From Solenopsis invicta (Eukaryota; Arthropoda; Insecta; Hymenoptera; Formicidae), in assembly GCF_016802725.1 (NCBI RefSeq), contig NC_052667.1, positions 19,669,846 to 19,733,845 on the forward strand: a DNA stretch of 64,000 nucleotides. Reading direction: 5' to 3'. A program made the translations under genes and the position numbers. A model generated the notes under the pieces. That model had not been told where the DNA came from, searched no databases, and was given only the letters and a program-made list of their open reading frames with translations. Below are positions 58,460-64,000 of this stretch, piece by piece (position 1 is the first letter of the stretch; the number at the start of each line of letters is the position of its first letter).

Positions 58460-59074
58460 CCTCAGTGAAGTTAGCCGGGCAACTTCAACGTATAGAACTT
58501 TAATTAATTGCATTCGTTTGGTGGTCGTTTGGTGGCTTTGGTAGTCTAGTCCGATCGTTTGGTGGTTAGTCGTTTTCCTGTAAAATAAAGAAGTAATTTT
58601 CGGTGTGAAGTTAGTCGGACAATTTTTATTTTTCAATCGATTTAACTCAAACAGGGCTTATTCGACGCGGAATCGTTTGGAGGTCACGAATATCGCGATA
58701 AAAACGTTTGGTGGTCAATCGTTTTCCCGGAAAATAGAAAAAACCGTACGCTCACGCCATGGGTTGCATGAAAACGTGACCTAAGCTGTGTAATTTGGTA
58801 GATAAATATTATTTTTCAATCGATTTAACTCAAACAGGGCTCATTCGACGCGGAATCGTTTGGTGGTCATGAATATCGCGATGAAAAATACAACTGTTGA
58901 AAAATAAAAATTGTCCGACTAACTTCACACCGAAAATTACTTCTTTATTTTACAGGAAAACGACTAACCACCAAACGATCGGACTAGACTACCAAAGACC
59001 ACCAAACGACCACCAAACGAATGCAATTAATTAAAGTTCGATACGTTGAAGTTGCCCGGCTAACTTCACTGAGG
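58460..59074. mobile_element. 615-bp fold-back element flanked by TA
   Basis: Inverted arms of about 180 bp (left end CCTCAGTGAAGTTAGCCGGG; right end in reverse the same), with TA at 58458-58459 and 59075-59076. The central part holds two direct copies of a block of about 80 bases (TTTTTCAATCGATTTAACTC then GACGCGGAATCGTTTGG) at about 58627 and 58811. Repeated CGTTTGGTGGT words occur in the arms. Noncoding. Confidence 0.8.
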
Positions 59075-59280
59075 TAAAATATTCTAGATAACTCAATTTA
59101 ATTTCTATATATTGGTCACATTGTGTAAGTAGTAACTTGGGGCCCTAATCTTGAAAACTCGCTTTGTTAATGCGGCCGCAGATTAGTGCGCAATGCAATC
59201 CAATGATAATACGTATATAGTATACGTTATATTATACAGTGAAAATACGTATGCAGCTTTTATCAATAAACTAAATAATA

Positions 59281-59435
59281 GCGTTTTTCATTGGGAAAAC
59301 TAGTGCGCACTGAATGTGCACTTGCTGCAGGTAATTGGGTGTTTCCGTTGGCACTGTCATCGCGCGAACCGAAACGTCCAATTGTCAGCGGCGAGTGCAC
59401 ATTCAGTGCGCACTAGTTTTCCCAATGAAAAACGC
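59281..59435. mobile_element. 155-bp MITE flanked by TA
   Basis: Terminal inverted repeats of about 42 bp, left end GCGTTTTTCATTGGGAAAAC then TAGTGCGCACTGAATGTGCAC. TA lies at 59279-59280 and 59436-59437. Confidence 0.85.
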
Positions 59436-59445
59436 TATAGGCTTT

Positions 59446-59664
59446 GTTTACACCGAATACTTGATACGCGTAATATTTAGTAACTTTCTATTCAATTATC
59501 TTAATTTTGATAATAAATTTAATGAAGAGTATATTAAGCTGGTACAATATGAATCAAGATAATTAAATATAGATATCACGTATACATTTACACGTATTGT
59601 CAAAATTAAAACAATTTAATAGAAAGTTACTTGTTAGTATGCGTGTCAAGTGTTCGGTGTAAAC
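59446..59664. mobile_element. 219-bp inverted-repeat MITE, copy 1
   Basis: The ends are GTTTACACCGAATACTTGAT and, in reverse, GTTTACACCGAACACTTGAC, followed by ACGC and an AGTAACTTTCTATT-like inner arm. A second copy with its interior inverted lies at 60106-60318. The target duplication is not clear. Confidence 0.75.
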
Positions 59665-59683
59665 TAGATCATAAAATGTATTA

Positions 59684-59923
59684 GAGTCCTATATAAAGAG
59701 AAAAGCGACATCGAACCCCCACCACAACCTTCAGTATCCAATTGAGTCCTCCACCACTATTTTGGGACCGCTCTAACGTCATCAAACACCATTCGTATCA
59801 TTCTACAAACAGCTGTGGTCACAATATGGCTGCTCGCTTAGCCAATCAAGTATCAATCAGATTACCAACCAGAGCTTCGGACATCAATATGATCAATATC
59901 GCTTCTCTCTTTATATAGGACTC
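59684..59923. mobile_element. 240-bp TA-flanked MITE, copy 2 (inverted)
   Basis: Same family as 53290-53530 in the opposite orientation. The ends are GAGTCCTATATAAAGAG and their inverse, with TA at 59682-59683 and 59924-59925. The interiors are clearly alignable along their whole length. Confidence 0.85.
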
Positions 59924-60105
59924 TAAAATGTATCGCATCGTCACGCGTCTGCGGCCGCCGTCATGACTCGACCCGACTCAGAGTTGAGTCTGTTCTTTTT
60001 AGCTGTTTTTTTGCACAATTTATCTCTTCTTTTGTAGGTAAAAAGAAACAGATAATCGACTTTAAATTGGATCGAATTATAAATCGAAATGCCGGTATTG
60101 GCCTA

Positions 60106-60318
60106 GTTTACACCGAGCACTTGATACGCGTACTAACTCGTAACATTCTATTAATTTATCTTACTGTCGATAATGCATGTATACATAATACATATATTTA
60201 ATTATCTTGATTCATATTGTACCAACTTAATATACTATTTTTTAAATTTATTGCCGAAATCAAGACAAATTAATAGAAAATTACTAGTTAGTACGCCTAT
60301 CAAGTGCTCGGTGTAAAC
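60106..60318. mobile_element. 213-bp inverted-repeat MITE, copy 2
   Basis: The ends are GTTTACACCGAGCACTTGAT and, in reverse, GTTTACACCGAGCACTTGAT. It contains TTAATTATCTTGATTCATAT, which is the inverse of a block in 59446-59664. Confidence 0.75.
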
Positions 60319-61735
60319 AAGTCATTATCTTGCTATGTCAACTACGTTATATTAAGCGGCAAATTAAACTATTCTAATAACGGACAGCAACAAGCAACTC
60401 AATTGATATAGCGTAACACAATACATTATCTTATCCTTATTCATTAATAAACAAGGATAAAGTGATTCACTGTGTTGCACTCTTTATTTTTTATAATGAC
60501 AAATTTTTGACTGAAACAGTTATAAGTGAAAAAAATAGACCTAATTTATTAGTGTACAATGAAAAAGCATATTTATTATTTTTAAAGTGCATTTTGAAAT
60601 ATTTTAACAATTTTTTTCCAAAAATTTGAAAAAGATGAAGAAATAAGGATTTAGTTCTTGTATTAATAATTAATATTATTTTTGACGGTTTGTAACAATT
60701 TTTTAAAATATTTACCTAAATGTCATATTTTTCCGACATAACAATCAGAAACGTTTCAAAAATATTTGTTTTAGGATCAGAATATGAAGAATATCTGAGA
60801 CAATTAATGGTTACCAAAAATATAAATGTATTAAAAATATTACATACTATTACATAATATTGTTTACAATTTTATATTATGGCTGCCGAGAAAATTTGTA
60901 AAAAATTACCAGCTAATAAATTTAAATTTTATTAACTGATTTTTATTCTGCATTAAAAGTTTTTCTTCCGCAAACAATTTTAATTTAAGTGATACGGATA
61001 GAAATGCTTTATTTAGAATAATCACGTTTCTTTTATCAGTCAAACCATGAGAGGTTTTGATAAAAGCAATTTAAAAAAGGAATAACGGTTTTCATATATT
61101 ACATTTAGATTTTACAAAAACAGGAAAAACACTCAGAATTATATTTTAATATAGACAATTTTAAAAAGTAAAAATAAATACAAAAGAGAAAATATTCTAC
61201 TTTAACTGCACTTGTAAATATCCTAAGATTACTTTCAAATTCAAATGCCGATTTGAAAAGAGTATTTTTATTTTTAAGATGTTAAAACGAGAAAGGAAAT
61301 TAATTTTTTATTAGTTTCTAATGCTATTTGCATCATTGAATCTATTGTAAGAACAAATGGAGTCAGTTGTGTGAAAATTGAAATATGTAGATATTGAATG
61401 ATTCATCTCTTGTGTTATTAGACACACTATATAAAAAATTTCGTAGTAAGTAAAAAAAAAGTCTTACATTATATTCTGCAGCTGATGATAATGATAAATT
61501 GTTTCTTTTTCATCTAATAATATACAATAATGTGTGTAACAGATATCATATTTATAAGAGACATCACATATATGAGAGATATCTTTCTTCTTCTAACGTG
61601 AAGGTGATACGGATAAAGTGTGAACTAGTATGTACAACCAGTTCAGTTAAAAAGAACAACTACATCCATTGTGTCTATAATAGCGAATTTGGTTCTACAC
61701 TAGTGCACAATGGTGCACAAGAAAACGTTATATGT
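60319..61735. other. AT-rich intergenic stretch
   Basis: No gene is supported. A small inverted repeat lies at about 60411-60480 (GTAACACAAT with ATTGTGTTGC-like ends). The phrase AGCGTAACACAATA also occurs near 40890, hinting at a further dispersed element. Confidence 0.5.
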
Positions 61736-62381
<646 letters not shown>

Positions 62382-63581
62382 AGTTAGGAGCTAAAAGTTG
62401 CTAAAAGATTGAGTTTCTGATAGTTGATTTTTAAGTCTTCTATCTAGATCAATCAAGAAAATTGAGTCTTTTGAAAAATTGTCCATCACAATTCCACGCT
62501 ACTTACAGATACCCTTCATATTCACCTAACTTGAAATAATTATCACTTAATCACAATTTTAATAATTTCATCGTAAAAAATTATGCGACTAAGGATTCTT
62601 CAATTTTTTCACATAATATAAGAACTTGACCTATGATTAACATTTAAATATTTCTATATTTTGTAAAATTTTAATTATATAGTATTTTTAAGAAACAATT
62701 TTTTTAAATAGCATTAATTCTTAAAAGGAGAATTTTAAGTACTTTAATCACAAACAAAATATTGGAATTTTGAACAACTATAAAACAAAGAATAAAGTTT
62801 AATTTAGATAAAAAAAAGATATAGTTCTACCACATCATTTTAAAGTAAAAATATGAAATGTTCATGAATTCTCTTCAATAAATATTATAAAAATGTGATG
62901 TTTGTTATTCAAATCATTATTATAAACTTTTAAAAAATTTTTCCATATTAATATTTATCAATATTATAAAGTATTTTTAAATAAAAGTTATCGTTATTAT
63001 TATTTAAATTTGATTATTTAAAAAATGGTAATGTCTTCTATGTAAAATATGTAAACAAAAAGTTCAAGTTTGAGGATAAGTATATAATTAACATACAAGC
63101 TCCTAAATTTTATGATTTTTCTTCACTTTTTTTTAAAGCTGAGGTATCTTAAGATCTGAGGTATCCTGATTTTGGATGTGTGCTGTCTGGATAATAGCCT
63201 TATTAATTGATATAAGAACCAATTAATTCTAAAAAGAGGAATATTCTGGAAAGTTTAGTTTTTAATTTATATAAATTGCACTTCAATGATTGTGACACAT
63301 AGTCAAGATTTGTATTAATATATTGTTATTTATAATTTGTCTCTAAAGTATAAATAAATGAAACGAGCAAGACACTCGTGTACCAAATGATGAAACTATA
63401 TGTAACAATATTACTTAAGCATTTATCATTAGATATCAAAGGCTACATGCAAATATTCACTGTCAATACTAAAATTCTGTAGCACATTATATACATTATA
63501 GATTTTTAGTTCTGGCAATGAATATCAAAATATAACCTAATTATATAATTGATAATTCCACAAAACAAAGTCTGTACAGTA
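62382..63581. other. AT-rich intergenic stretch
   Basis: Nothing recognisable as a gene or as a clear repeat was seen. It includes the 3' flank of the prefoldin gene at its right end. Confidence 0.5.
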
Positions 63582-64000
63582 TTAGGATTTTGACTGGTTT
63601 ATTGATACCTTAATTTGGGCTTGCTGATATGTTTGTTGCAGTTTATCTATCACATCCCTCTGTGAATCCAACTCCTTGCCTGAAGTGGATATCTTGTCAT
63701 CTACCCATTTTCTGAAATTCGTTCCCTTATATGTTAAGTTTCTGAATCCAGACTTGAAACTCGACTTTATAATCCAAACAAACTTACAATTCAGACTTGA
63801 TGTAATCCATGCGTTTGTCAACGTTCTGTTTGGCCTCACACAAGTCTTGCTTCACGAGTACAGGTCCTATACGCTTGAACACGTCGTTTTCCTCCTTCAA
63901 AATGTCGAACTCCTTTTTCACCATTGTATTTTCATGCAACTGTCCATCTAGTTTTTGTCTCAGCTGGCTCAGTGTCTTGCTGTATTCTACGAGTGCAATA
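63582..64000 (-). CDS. Pfdn6: Prefoldin subunit 6 (3' part; 5' end beyond the window)
   Basis: Beta-class subunit of the prefoldin hexamer, a cytosolic co-chaperone that hands unfolded actin and tubulin to the TRiC/CCT chaperonin. Two exons are visible: at least 64000-63788, open at the window edge, and 63711-63582. The phases agree (TT|A). The encoded stretch has the family's two-helix coiled coil around a beta hairpin: SQLRQKLDGQLHENTMVKKE, EFDILKEENDVFKRIGPVLV, KQDLCEAKQNVDKRMDYI, then DSQRDVIDKLQQTYQQAQ and a short tail to the stop. The 76-bp intron sits in the second long helix. The missing N-terminal part should be about 20-30 residues. Confidence 0.93.

Overview
The window looks like nuclear DNA of a hymenopteran insect, most likely an ant. 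It is very AT-rich, coding genes are split by short and long introns, it carries a linked pair of insect long-wavelength opsin genes, and it is full of small inverted-repeat DNA transposons, a mariner relic and a Copia retrotransposon. The species call is an inference from protein similarity to remembered hymenopteran opsins. No database search was possible. All exon models were built by hand from reading frame, family similarity, splice-site consensus and agreement of splice phase across every junction.

Layout: (1) 1-14264, plus strand: 15 exons of an ABCC4-type (MRP4) ABC transporter whose 5' exon(s) lie left of the window. Its introns hold several MITE-like palindromes. (2) 16165-17427: a 1.26 kb mariner with intact ends and a frameshifted transposase. 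(3) 19804-20451, minus: single-exon SLD5 (GINS complex), whose last codons and 3' flank are copied in a degenerate tandem array at about 18170-19800. (4) 24636-35279, plus: a 5-exon long-wavelength opsin (378 aa) with a GC-AG intron and two large TE-filled introns. (5) 36246-44441, minus: a second, diverged and more AT-rich long-wavelength opsin (8 coding exons, 398 aa), convergent with the first (stop codons about 1 kb apart). Both opsins have an RCSI-like site upstream of a TATA-like box and a probable 5'UTR intron ending just before the ATG. (6) 45079-49676, minus: COMMD2 in 5 exons, with a decayed duplicate of exon 3 and a 722-bp fold-back element in intron 2. (7) 50560-53151, minus: an unrecognised 3-exon gene for a 151-aa glutamine-rich protein with an Arg/Ser-rich tail. 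(8) 53290-60318: a transposon-dense block holding a Copia element with near-identical LTRs, a hAT-like MITE inside its 5' LTR, and five more palindromic elements in three families plus a large fold-back. (9) 61736-62381: a compound TG/TGCG/TATG microsatellite of about 645 bp. (10) 63582-64000, minus: the 3' part of prefoldin subunit 6, cut by the window edge.

The genes do not form a pathway. The two opsins are the only functionally linked pair (visual pigments). SLD5 (replication), prefoldin 6 (chaperone), COMMD2 (trafficking/ubiquitin regulation) and ABCC4 (export) are ordinary neighbours. I found no CRISPR array, rRNA, credible tRNA or operon, and no clear undescribed multi-gene system. The most interesting signals are the opsin pair with its shared promoter architecture, the GC-AG opsin intron, the partial gene duplications at SLD5 and COMMD2, and the transposon families with two or more copies here.
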